NCBI GenBank assembly: GCA_030844895.1
Contig: CM061223.1
Span: forward strand, 33,451,435-33,515,434
Length of the DNA stretch: 64,000 bases
Source: Ambrosia x helenae
Lineage: Eukaryota > Streptophyta > Magnoliopsida > Asterales > Asteraceae
Direction of reading: 5' to 3'
The position numbers and the translations under genes were made by a program. Below are positions 44,884 to 56,319 of this stretch, one piece after another. Every line of letters begins with the position of its first letter. Positions within the stretch are counted from its first letter, which is position 1. The notes under the pieces were generated by a model. The model ran no database searches and was not told the origin of the DNA. It was given only the letters and a program-made list of their open reading frames with translations.

Positions 44884-45019
44884 AAAACAAAGTTTGTTTA
44901 AAAACGGTTGAATCGAAATTAAACTATTACTCTGTTTTCAATCCAACAGACAAACGATATCAATAATTGTGAGCTGATCTGTTTATATTAAATTGATTGA
45001 TTAGATCGAATTTAATTGA

Positions 45020-45034
45020 CCAAGCTCTGATACT
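45020..45034 (-). promoter_or_regulatory. Primer binding site of copia E
   Basis: AGTATCAGAGCTTGG on the minus strand, three bases after the 5' LTR end. It matches the initiator-Met tRNA 3' end complement (TGGTATCAGAGC) apart from the first bases. Confidence 0.8.
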
Positions 45035-45037
45035 AAT

Positions 45038-45738
45038 TGTTAGGATCTGAGTTTGTTTGTTTTGATGTATTTAGAATAAGATGAGAAATGAATGATTTAA
45101 GTATGTATGGAAAGTGCAGCGGAATGATAAACTATAATCAAAACAATGGGAATAACTGTTATTAATGATCAAATGCTTTCATTAATTGAAAGATTACAAT
45201 CAGTACAAATACTCCCCCTCAGCCTGATCACACAGTGATTGTTTGTCTGAGAGAATGTTTGTGTGTGATGTAATAGAACAGTACAAGCACTGTTCTATTT
45301 ATAAACAAACCTAAACCACTGGTGACCTGTGCTGACGTCACCTAAGATAGTGACCTCTAACAGAATAACAACATAAAACATCTGCCCTATACAATCTATT
45401 GTTACATTACAAAACATTGTAAGGTAAACTACTGCTTAGGGAAAACTCTGATGGTCTTGCAACGTCTGTTGGAGTCTAAGTGCTGTTGACTCCAACAGAC
45501 CTTTAGTCTTCAGTACTTGATCAACAGTTGTTTCTTCATCAGACCTTTGGTCAGCAGTTGTTTTCTATCAGTCCTTTGTATCAGTAGTTGTCACAGCAGT
45601 TGTTTGGATGGAACAGTTGTTAGGGTCAGCAGTCTTTTGGGAAGAGCATGTTGTAAAGACTGTTTATTTGTGGAATCAACTGTTAGCATATTTTGGCTTT
45701 TCAATCATCTGTTCTTCTCCAGGTCAGCAGACCCAATA
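45038..45738 (-). mobile_element. 5' LTR of copia E (701 bp)
   Basis: About 98 percent identical by eye to 33206-33920. TATA region at 45297-45306 and TGACGTCA at 45333-45340. The last bases are TGTTGGG mutated to TATTGGG at the outer edge. Followed by GACTT (45739-45743). Confidence 0.92.
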
Positions 45739-47855
45739 GACTTAGAGGAGTCGGTGATAGTTGGAGAAGTTTTGGAGACTGAGAAGGTTTCTGAAGTAAA
45801 AATGAAGGAGATGGTAGATGAAGCTGATCTTTATGTTGAAGAATCACAAGTTGAGAAGACTTTGGGAATGATCATTGATTCTGTTACTGATATTCTTGAT
45901 GAGCGTGATTCGGCGTATTCTGATTCAGAGAATGAAACAAATTTGGAAGCTAGTGTCAATTCATTAGATGATGATATTGATCAACTCCTGGCCGAAGCTG
46001 ATTTTCTAATGACTCGGAAGTCATGCATTGTTGATGACGCTTTCACAAGGATTCACTACTCAAAGTTCTTTGCTGGAAAGGAAGCGCATTTTGCTTTGAT
46101 GGCTATGACTGATCCTCCAAAACAGGTAAGTTCTGATTCTACTACTGATATGAACAGTGATAAGTATTGTGGAACTTGTGATAGACTGACAGAGGAAAAC
46201 AAGCAACTCAAGGTTCAACTTGAGAGTGTGAGAATCAACTGTTAATCTTATCTCAAGGAAGGCCACGAGTTTAACAAAGTGCTTGATGGTTATAAAAAGG
46301 ACATTTCTGATCTAAAGAAAACTCTTTCTTTAAAAGAACTTGCTATAAACAGTTATATAAATGAACTTGAAGAAAAAAAATTAGAAATGGCAACCATCAA
46401 ATGCTTTGCTGAAAAGGTCAACAAAAAGCTTGAAAGTTACAAACACATTGCTTATGTGGCTGACCATATCATTGAAGAACCCTCACAACCTACTAGTGCA
46501 AGCTACAAGGCTGTTCCATCCCAGTGTTATTTGAGAACCATAATTTACACTCAATGACACCGGAGAGTTCAGTCAAATCTGACTCTGCATTGGATAATGA
46601 ATCTAACACTTCTAGTGTTGGAGATCCACATTCCGATGTGAGACTGATTTTAGGGTTGAATGATGAGGGAGTGATAGCTGTGACTGATGATTCAGACTCA
46701 AATAATGAGGAACCTGAGAAAGTGAGTGATATTCCTATGGAAAATCACATTATCATAAATGAACCAATATCACCTTCCCAGGTTTCACATCCGATGGCAA
46801 ATGCACATCGAGTGAATCAATCAGTAAAGAAAGAAGTGAAAAATGAATAAGTTGACAAACCCGTCAAAGTATTTTATCAGATGGAAGGATCCGATAAGAT
46901 TATCTCTGACAAGGAGTATCCGATAAAATTTACCATTTATTCAAAAATCGAGAAAATCTGGCAGGAAAGTACTATTTGGTTTCCTAAACATGAAAGGACC
47001 AATGATGTACCTCCAAAAGAACCTAAGGTTCATGTCACTGAGTTCATTAGGCCTAAAGAAAAGACTAATGGTTTTCTTGAGCCGGCTTACTCAAAGGACC
47101 CAGCTTCTGATCGTTTGAGATGTGGTTGTGTGGATGATCAATATCCAATCAATTCCTACGCTAAGTCGAATGCCAAGAATGTTTTTGAGGAATACCGTGC
47201 ATGTTTCAAGTGCAGGGAGAGAGGGCATTTACTTGCTCACTGCCCGTACGTCAGACATATAAGGCACGAAGTTGAGATGAAGCAAACTTATAGAAGTCCA
47301 GTTGACAATCTTAGTTATCCTCAAAGACGCTTTGTCCCTCAACCAGCACCATTTTATAATCAAAGTCGTTATTTTCAAAGGAGGGATAATCGTCAATTTA
47401 CTTATGATCGTCGAAACCGGATTGCTATGGAAAAACCTTTGAAGAAACCAATGGTGAACTCAACTATTGATAAACAAAAGGTTCCAACAAAACATGCTGT
47501 TAAATCATCAGTTGGACCTAAATCTGTTAATTCAGAGAAGGTAACCAATAAAGTTTCGTTTGAGAACAATGTTAAGAAACCTGTTGTGACTCAAAAGTCT
47601 CAAATAAGGATTCTAAAGCGTTCTGAACAAATTTGGTTACCGGTGGGTTCTTCGGGTGCTTCCACCTCAACTGCAAATGTGAAAGAAGAGAAAGGTTTGA
47701 TAGATCATAAAAAGGTCGATTCAAAACCTAATGTTTGTGGAAATGAATCTTTGAAATCTGATGTTCAAAGACCCAAGACCAAGCAGGCTTGGGTCCCCCC
47801 GAAAGAACTAATGTTTTTCTTGATATGTGCAGGGACCTCCAGCTGGCCCTGTTAG
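45739..47855 (+). pseudogene. Copia F gag, C-terminal part with coiled coil and second zinc knuckle
   Basis: Resumes the F frame after copia E: DLEESVIVGEVLETEKVSEV, FAGKEAHFALMAMTDPP, YCGTCDRLTEENKQLKVQLE, a long coiled coil (DISDLKKTLSLKELAINSYI, LEEKKLEMATIKCFAEKVNK), acidic tract, then an intact CCHC knuckle ACFKCRERGHLLAHC (about 47196-47240) and a basic tail ending TKQAWVPPKE. Breaks: TAA at 46243-46245, a frameshift near 46530-46550, TAA at 46848-46850, and a frameshift near 47830 before protease. Its coiled-coil middle section parallels that of copia E gag. Confidence 0.75.
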
Positions 47856-48224
47856 CAGTATCTGGATTGTCGACAATGGAGCTTCTGGTCACATGACAGG
47901 TGATTTGATGCTGCTATTCGTTATAAAGAACATCAATGGAGGATATGTAGCGTTTGCTGGAAATAAAGGCGGTTATATCACGGGGAGAGAAGTGTGAGTA
48001 ACGGGATGGTTAGTTTTGAGAGGATTTCATATGTGAAACAAATTGACTATAATCTGTTAAGTGTGAGCCACATCTGTGACAAACAGTTTTCTGTGCACTT
48101 CGATGATAAATCTTGTTATATCCTCAAACCCGGCTTTGTTATTCCAAAGGAGTGGATCATGCTGAAAGCACCAAGAGTACACAATCTGTACATTCTTGAT
48201 ATGTCTAAAGCGATGAAAACTTAG
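47850..48224 (+). pseudogene. Copia F protease
   Basis: SSIWIVDNGASGHMTGDLML: the catalytic motif reads DNGA in place of DSGA/DSGC. Then NGGYVAFAGNKGGYITGRE, a TGA near 47996, and YNLLSVSHICDKQFSVHFDD with NLYILDMSKAMKT, ending at a TAG. The order is that of copia protease to pre-integrase. Activity is lost through the stops. Confidence 0.75.
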
Positions 48225-49785
48225 GGCCAAGTTACGTGTTTCCTATCAAAGGCTACAGAAAAAGAATCGATTATGTGGCACAGGAGGATGGGACATATTC
48301 ACCTCAGGAAAATGAATCATTTGGTGAAGAATGAGCTTGTTGAAGGCGTTAATGTCAAACATTTTCATCTCAATGACAAGTGTGTGAGTTGTAAGAAGGG
48401 GAAGCAGCACAAACAGTCCCACAAACCGAAGAAAGTGAATTATGTAGATATGCCACTTGAGCATTTGCACATGGACCTATTCGGACCTGTCAAGCGTAAG
48501 AGCCATGCGGGAGAATTATATTATCTTGTGGTTACTGACGATTACTCTAGATTTTTGTGGGTAATGTGCTTGCAATACAAAAGCGACACGCTTAACAATT
48601 TGAAAGTTCTGTTCACTCGTTTAGAGAATGTTTATGGATTAAAGATCAAAATAATTCGGAGTGACAATGGGACGGAGTTCAAAACTGCACAGATGGATGC
48701 TCTTTGTGAAGATAAAGGAATTCATCATGAATGCAATGCTCCATATACCCCTCAACAGAACGGTGTCGCAGAAAGGAAAAACAAGACTCTAATTGAGACG
48801 GCGAGAACAATGCTTGCGGATTCTAATCTTCGAGTAATGTTTTGGAATGAAGCCATATATGCAGCTTGTTACACATAAATCGTGTGTTAACAATGAAGAA
48901 GTTTGGCAAAACTTCTTATGAACTGTTGAACAGACGTAAGCCGAATTTAGAGTATCTAGAACCATTTGGAGCACCTTGTACCATGCTAAATCCGTCTGAG
49001 AAGTTTTCACCAAAAGCTGAAGAAGGATTTCTTGTTGGATATGCAACACCACTCAAATGGGTATTCAACAAACGAACTCGTCAGGTAGAGGAGTGGGCTA
49101 ACGTTGAAGTTCAACGATATTCTCAAAACGTACAGGGTAGCGGTCCAGATTGGATGTTTGATTACAAAGACTTCTTTGAATCATTCAATCAAGATAACTT
49201 GGTTGAAGAGGCTGTTCTAAGACTTTATTATGAGTGTGAAAACGCAGTGACTTCACCGTTGGTGCGTCCGATCACCGTAACTCCTCCAGCAACTTCTAAT
49301 GATACAAATGTTCCTGCAGCTGAAGAAGAGGTTTTCCAGGAAGCTTCAAATACTCTTGATACTTCGGAATCAGAAGATGATGAAGAAATCTTCAGTGAAG
49401 CTATTCTAGATCATGCAACAGAGACACCACCAGTGAACCCAAATCCAGATGTTGCTTCATCATCTAACACGGGTAAGGATCTGGATTCAACAGAAAATTT
49501 GACTACTCAAACGGGAGTTCAAGTAGCCGATCATCCGGAATCTCGGATTCATCGTATTCACCCGCTAGAGCAAGTTATTGGTGATCCTGGAAGCAGTGTT
49601 ATGACTAGAGGACAACTTCGTAGTGCAAACTCACCTGAAAATCTTGGCGCTTTAGCTTTATATGCAAAAATACAAAAATCTGGTTGTCAGAATGATTGGT
49701 CCTTTTCTTGTTATGTTTCGCAGGTGGAGCCGCGGATATACAAAGACGCTCTATTGGATGATGCTGGGATTGAGGCTATGTAAGA
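48225..49785 (+). pseudogene. Copia F integrase
   Basis: HHCC domain WHRRMGHIHLRKMNHLVK ... CVSCKKGKQHK, core HLHMDLFGPVK (Asp), IRSDNGTEFKTAQMDALC (Asp) and TPQQNGVAERKNKTLIETAR (Glu), so the catalytic triad is intact. Frame change near 48875 (AACYT / INRVLTMKKFGKTSYELLN). The C-terminal half is acidic and Pro/Thr-rich (HATETPPVNPNPDVASSSNT) and runs into HPLEQVIGDPGSSVMTRGQL, the usual linker to RT. A TAA at 49783-49785 sits at the Gln of the conserved 'EAMQEE' motif, as copia E shows. Confidence 0.85.
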
Positions 49786-51208
49786 AGAATTTTTGCAGTT
49801 TCAGAAGCTGGGAGTTTGGACACTTACAGATTTACCTCCGGGAAGGAAGAAAATAGGAACCGAATGGTTTTTTAAATGTAAAAAAGAGGATAAAGGCGTA
49901 ATCGTGAGAAACAAAGCTCGGTTGGTAGTTCAAGGTTTTCATCAAGTTGAAGGAATTGACTACAATGAGATCTATGCACCTGTGTCACGTTTAGAAGCTA
50001 TCCGTATGTTTCTAGCGTTTGCCTCGTACAAGAAATTCAAGGTGTATCAAATGGATGTCAAGAGCGCGTTTCTATACGGTGTGGTCAAAGAAGAGGTATA
50101 CGTAGGTCAATCTCCAGGCTTTGAAGATCCTATCCACCGAGATAAGATCTATGTTCTCAACAAAGCACTCTATGGGTTGCACCAAGCTCCACGCCAATGG
50201 TATGAGGAGCTAAGGACGTACCTACTGTCCAAAGGATTCAAACACGGTTTGGTAGACTGTACTCTGTTCACCAAAAGAATAGAGGATGACTTACTTCTCG
50301 TCCAGATATATGTTGAAGATATTATTTGTGGATCTACTAACGAACTTTTATGCAGAGAATTTGAAAAAGTAATGCAGGAAAAGTTCGAGATGAGTGCAAT
50401 GGGGGAAATGCAGTTTTTCCTCGGCTTGCAGGTGGAACAAAGATCAACGGGCATCTTTATTCACTAAACCAAATACGTATCTGAAGTCTTGAGCCGGTTC
50501 CAGATGGAAGATTCGAAGCCGATGGATACCCCGATACAACCTAATCACGGGATTGGAGTTGACGCTAAGGGGGAGCTGACAGATCCTTTCACATACAAAG
50601 CAATCGTCGGATCTATGATGTATCTCACAGTATCTAGACCAGACATAATGTTCGCTACATGTCTCTGCGCACGTTTCCAATCGAAGCCGAAACAAAGTCA
50701 TCTTGCAGCCGTCAAACGAATCCTTCGATATCTGAAGGGTTATTTGTCGAAAGGACTTTGGTACCCTAATGATGATAATTTTGACTTTGTTGCTTTTAGT
50801 GATGCAGATTGGGGCGGTTGTGACAAAGATAGCAAATCCACAACGGCTAGATGTCAATTCTTGGGGAGCAGGCTCCTGACCTGGCAGTGTAAGAAGCAGA
50901 CAGCAGTCATACTATCTACTTGCGAAGTAGAATATGTGGCAGCCTCGAGTTGTTGCTCACAGGTTATGTGGATTCAGCAGCAGATGGTTGATTACGGTTT
51001 GCAATTTCTAAAAACCCCTATTCATTGTGACAATGAGGCCGCAATTGCATTAACTAAAGACACGGTCAATCACTCAAAAGCTAAGCATATCCAGATTAAG
51101 TATCACTTTATCCGTGATTGTTATGCAAAAGAGTTGATTGATATGGTCAAAATCCACACTGATTACCAACGTGCTGATCTTTTTACCAAAGCTTTTGATA
51201 GATCATGA
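49786..51208 (+). pseudogene. Copia F reverse transcriptase and RNase H
   Basis: EEFLQFQKLGVWTLTDLPPG, KARLVVQGFHQVEGIDYNE, QMDVKSAFLYGVVKEEVYV and LYGLHQAPRQWYEELRTYLL are all present, but the catalytic box reads QIYVEDIICGST (YVED for YVDD, about 50307-50318). FFLGLQVEQRSTGIFIH is followed by TAA at 50465-50467 where copia E has Gln. Then IVGSMMYLTVSRPDIMFATC. RNase H has FVAFSDADWGGC, QTAVILSTCEVEYVAA and KHIQIKYHFIRDCYAKELID. It ends at a TGA, 51206-51208, after LFTKAFDRS. Confidence 0.9.
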
Positions 51209-53119
51209 TTCGAATTTTTATTAAAAGCTAACGGTATAAAAGAAAAACAAGACTAATCATCACCTCGGTTTATCACGTTTTGTTTTCAAATTTTTTACTG
51301 TTTTTCAGAAAATTTAAAAACCCAAAATATGTTTTACATTTTAGGGGGAGTCGTTATTCAGAAAAACCAAACACATTGAAAAATTCAAAAAGCCATAAAA
51401 ATCAGTGGGGATCTGACACATTCTAAAGAATTGAAATACACTATGAGACGTGTGTTGAATCTATGTGATGTGCTGGTAGGCTTCGTAGACCTATTATTGC
51501 GTGTTGGATACATATATATCAAACGAATTGTTATGTGGATGAACACCTCATGGGCATATGGTCTTAGTACCGTAATTTCGTTTGATAGGGTTTTTGTACA
51601 AAATTCGGAGGTTTCGGTTCGTTATGTTAATAGTTATCTGGGGATAGCCTTTCTGATCTTCTGTCGTAAGGTTTTACGGACCTAGATCAGACAGGGTATC
51701 TTTATAAAAGAGCTTTAGTGCCAAAACCTAAAGTTACCGAATTGAGGAACTTTCAATCTATGACGATAATCAAAGATTATCTAATGCATCGTATCTAATC
51801 ATTGATGTAAATCGTGATTGAAATAAGCCCTCAACATGGTAGAGTGCACAAGTTACTTTGTAGCATTAATTTGTTGACCTGTACACCTCTGTGCCTCAAT
51901 ACCTTGTAAATTACAGATAACGAAAGCATAATCACGCGTTACAATGAGTCTTTGTGCAAAATTTCCTTGATACGGGAGTATGTCGTGTGTGTGGGAACCA
52001 CAGACAATGTTGTTTATAATATAAAGAACCGTATGAAACACTACATAACAGTCTGCATGAAAAGCTTATGTGGATAACAATATCAGCAGCTGCTGGATCA
52101 CACATTGTCTTTAATGATAATAAACACTAAAGATCAACGGTGTGATCAGATTTCTCAAAAACGGATATGATCCTCTTACCGGAAATCACAAAATGTTTAC
52201 TGCTTTATGTTTACATTTCTGTATTTCACATTTTATTCAAAATATACAAAAACTCAAAAAGATTTTAGGTGTGTTTTAGCATAAATTTCAGAAAAACCAA
52301 AAAGATTTTACATTTCTGCGTTATTTTTTATAACTGATGGTGATTGATGGTCGTTTTCTGAAACTTGATGAACTAATTTGAGTTTTGTATCTATCAAATG
52401 TGAAATAATGAATGTTTAAAGCTTAAAATGTGTGAAAAATATTGAACGGGATTCGATTTTGAGATTTGGTAAAATTTTCAAAAATTCCAATCTTCATTCG
52501 CCCCTTCGGTGGGTTGAATGTGGAATTTTTCTTAAATTCGTCCTTTTAGACTTGGTCGAATGAGAGTGTTCCATTTTTAAAATGTACATTTGAACCCTTT
52601 CTCTACATTCGAGCCTTTAATTAGGGTCGAATGTAGACAAAGCTTCTCATTCGCCCCATTCAAACGGTCGAATGTGGGAGCCTATATATTTCCACTTTCA
52701 CTTTCGAACCTTCATTCGAAACGTTTTCAAATTTCTGAGGTTATCAACCCTTGTTGCCCGTGCCTGTTTGACCATGGTTTATTGATCCCCATACTTTTCT
52801 GATCATTTTCATCTAAATCTTATAGGTAATGATCCAGAAACAAGAACAGATTATTGGTTTTTGTGTTCGAACCCTTGTGGTTGATTGTTGGACCAATTTT
52901 TGGATGTTTTAGGGACAATTGATGTTTGGAATGTTGTTTTAGATAGTTTTAGGGGGAGAGTATATCAAAATCTAGGTTAATTACACATCAGATTGTATGA
53001 TTGATCATTCAAATTGTTTTGAACCCTAGATTTTATTAAAAACTATCTAAAACTGAATGATTGTAGAAATTGATTGTTTAGAAAACTTGATCGGCCATAT
53101 TAGGTGTTTAATGAATGAA
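51209..53119 (+). other. Copia F spacer between pol and third ORF
   Basis: No long frame. Two polypurine-like tracts, TTTTAGGGGGAGTC at 51342-51355 and TTTTAGGGGGAGAG at 52948-52961; repeated polypurine tracts are known for Sirevirus-type copia. 52490-52740 carries a motif-rich promoter-like segment (separate entry). Confidence 0.55.
52490..52745 (+). promoter_or_regulatory. Internal promoter of copia F third ORF
   Basis: TATATATT at 52683-52690, preceded by CATTCGCCC (52648-52656) and GGTCGAATGTGGG (52666-52678), which pair as an imperfect hairpin. Further CATTCG / GGTCGAATG words lie at 52495-52640. Same architecture as the promoters of LTR A and LTR F3. Confidence 0.5.
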
Positions 53120-53721
53120 AATCACAAGTTAAAATGGACTGAAGTATTCTAATCTGAAGAAAGATCCTACTCAGATTTTAGTTAAAGATCACATGAATCT
53201 AAATACGTTGATAAGAATGAAAGGTTATAAAGGGGTTCCTAAGAATGAAAGGCCACCACACAAGAACCTGTTTGGACACTTAGTTAATCCAGGTTATGAG
53301 GATCCGGGTGAAGACAAAGCTAGAAATGCTGATAGTAATTCAGATAATGATGATCCTTTGTTTCATGTTAACCCAGAAGGAAAGAGAAAACGTCAGGTTG
53401 TAAATGTTGGTGCAAAAGGTGGCAAAGGGAAGGGTAAAGCAAAAGAAGTTGAGGTTGAACAACCAAAGAAAACAATGAGGAGAAAGAAAAGCATGGCAAG
53501 AAAAGGTACGGTGTTAGTTGATGAAGGGTCTGCCGATTCTGAGGAGACTCAAGAAGATGAGAGATGGGATTCAGCTGATGATACAATCAAACAAACCAAG
53601 CCCAAGGCCACTGTGGCTGCTGAGTCTGAAAGTCTGAACAAAACCATAGAAGAACAAAGACTAAAGAGTCCAATTGCTGTTGATGAGATAGATCTGGATC
53701 TTGGTATTGGTGAACAAGATT
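53120..53721 (+). pseudogene. Third-ORF fragment of copia F
   Basis: About 200 codons open: LKKDPTQILVKDHMNLNTLI, RMKGYKGVPKNERPPHKNLF, GHLVNPGYEDPGEDKARNAD, acidic SDNDDPLFHVNPEGKRKRQV, Lys-rich GGKGKGKAKEVEVEQPKKTM, then acidic tail ending IDLDLGIGEQD, cut by gypsy LTR H at 53722. The segment MKSLTDETFIRML in the copia E third ORF sits at the position of MNLNTLIRMK here, both followed by a low-complexity basic region, so I read this as the homologous ORF with its N-terminal part deleted. Function unknown. Confidence 0.5.
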
Positions 53722-55768
53722 TGTGACATCCGGCAAAAATCGATATGTTTCCGTATGTAATTAGTATCTGTAATTAACGGTTTAAGTGCATATTTAAATT
53801 AATTGGATTAATTTAACTGATTCCGTAGAGAATAGAAAATTCCCCATAAGATGCATAGGAATGCACATGTTTAATGTTGAAGCACGACGAAATCGCGTGC
53901 GAATAAACTTGTCCGGAACGGACGTTGGTGAGTACCCGGTAAAAATTAAATAAACGAAAAGGATCCTAGACACCCAGGATATAAAATAAAGTGTATTTTC
54001 ACAAAATATAATGTGTTTTGGAACTCCAAAACCATAAGTGAAAACTTCACATACAAATCTCCCAGTAACGAATAAAGTGCGCGTACCGCACCCGGTACAC
54101 GTATAACTTACAATTTCACCCAATGAAAGCCTAACTAATCAACCAACACTTAAACTAGGCTATGTTTAAGGGTTATTAGAGGCAATTATAATGTCCGAAT
54201 AACACGTGATTAAAATCCGAATAATATCCGAACGATGCCCGAACGTTAAAGTGTGAAGTTTAACATATTGTTTAGCAAATGTTTTATGTTGTGGACCCCA
54301 CTAAACTACCCAACCCAACCGTCCCAACCCCTAACCATACCATACTCTTTCTTTATTTTGTTTTGTACAAAATAATCTATGAAATCTAGGAAAGATTATG
54401 TGAATTATGGATGAAATATTATGAAGATATAATATGTCCTTCCAAGATTTATATAATCTTCCATCTCTTTGATACAAATTGGCCAAACACCCCCTTCAAA
54501 TCTACCCAAGATTTATCCTAGTACAACTCCATATTATAAGAGATTACATTAGATATTGGTGATCTTTGGAAGATCATGAGATCTTGGAGATATCTATAAG
54601 AGATTGGATGATCATATTATAAAGGATTGTGAGTACTTGAAGATCACACATATCTTTCTTTTTTTCTCTTGAAAATTCTCAGCCAAAACACCTTATTAAG
54701 ACCAATCAAAGATCACCTAGTACAAAAAGATCCATGATATGTGGGATTTAGATCTAATGTTAGATCTTTGTGATCTTTAAAGATCATTGGAAGATATGAT
54801 AATATTATAAAGTATCACAAGACACAACATTTGATCAAAAACCTCTTATGCTTCCTCTCTTATTGCTGTGAGTTACCAAGAACACACACACACACACACA
54901 CCCACCTTCAAGTATTAACACTCCAAATTACTTCATAAACATCCATTTTCCAAACCCCATTTGTGTGTTTCAAGCTTGGAGCTTAACCACATAGGAAGAA
55001 CACACTAAACCCCATCAAAATCAAGTAGTTTTAGCTACCCTAGCCTTGTGCTAGTTGTAAGTATTCTTGATCTTGTTCTTGTCTTTAAAAGTTCATGTTT
55101 ATTAGCTTGAAGCAAGTTGTACAAGGGGTTAACTTGATTAAGCTTTTCATGATAAAACATATGATTTTTAAGACTAAAATGGTGTTACAAGTGTGTGTTA
55201 TGGGCCGAAAATTGGTGATGGATGTGTGGTTATTCTTGTAGTTTTATAAAGATCATTAAGACTTAAAGAAAATGGTGATTTGAACATAACTTGTTATTGG
55301 AAGTTGAATGAACTTAAATATAGTTTTAATCATCATAACATAAGCATCTAAGACTATGTATAGTGTTGATGTTGTTAGAAAACAAGTAAAACCAATTTTA
55401 CATCTTCAAAGTCTACACATTTGAGAAATGTAAATTGGACATGTTGGACAAAAATATACATATGAGGGACTTGAAATAATATTTTTAGAAACTTGTATCT
55501 AAAAATATAACTATGGAAATTTTAGTGTCGACAGTGTGAAATGGTAACTTTCCAAGGTAGATTTGGTAAATACTAGCAAATATACATATGTATCTTGTAT
55601 AAAAGTGTATTTTTATAAAATGGAGTTTTATAAAACTATAGATTTTCTAACATATGAAGATATATATGAACAAAGGTTTTTATAAAAATGTTAGACAAAT
55701 AAAAGCTTGGTGTAAACTTATATAAAAATGAACACTTTTATATAAATGGGAATATAAAAGTGCTAGAG

Positions 55769-55811
<43 letters not shown>

Positions 55812-56276
55812 TAACCAAGTCTTGGTAATAAAAAAAATACAAATATATTTATAAACTTCCAAGTAATATATGTAGAAATTAAAAGGTGATTAATTTCATG
55901 GATACATATTATTGAAACTTGGAAATTTAACAATATATACATATATGTTAAGTAAACGGACGTGTTAGCGGACTAAGACGTAAAAAAATGGGCGAATGAG
56001 TAAATTATTATTACGTGTAATGAAAAGATGAGTATATATATTTTAAAGGATTTAAAATATATAATTCGGGTGAAAAACAAATAACACTTTCCTAAGTGTT
56101 GGGAATTTATTCGTGGGAGAAAAATAACGTAAATAATCTAATGATTAAACGTTAAAGCAAGCGTATGGACTTAACAATAAAAAAATATATATTATCGAAT
56201 CGACGAGATCCTAGTATATTTATTTAATGGGAAAATAAATATACGGTAAGGTGAGTCGAGTCGAGTGAAGAATACA

Positions 56277-56319
<43 letters not shown>

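Larger units (their letters stand above)
33206..45738 (-). mobile_element. Copia element E, complete (12.5 kb), Sirevirus-like with third ORF
   Basis: Minus orientation. 5' LTR 45038-45738, primer binding site 45020-45034, gag to RT-RNase H 44883-38403, internal promoter near 38010, third ORF 37889-33960, polypurine tract 33921-33930, 3' LTR 33206-33920. Flanked by GACTT. Two LTRs, by eye, differ at about 14 positions plus one 14-bp indel over 700 bp, so the insertion is fairly young. Size, complex gag and an extra ORF after pol fit the Sirevirus/Maximus lineage of copia. The gag-pol frame is continuous apart from one frameshift and seven TAA/TAG codons. Confidence 0.92.
28646..53721 (+). mobile_element. 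Copia element F (5'-truncated, host of nested insertions)
   Basis: Reading order on plus: gag (28648-29121, 31891-33205, 45739-47855), protease, integrase, RT-RNase H (to 51208), an internal spacer with a promoter, and a third-ORF fragment (to 53721). It is broken by solo LTR D, copia E and gypsy H. At the first two sites the target duplications restore the coding frame when the insert is left out. The 5' LTR is missing: the element begins abruptly at the gag start, fused to element G. Its relative F3 starts at 62450. Confidence 0.8.
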
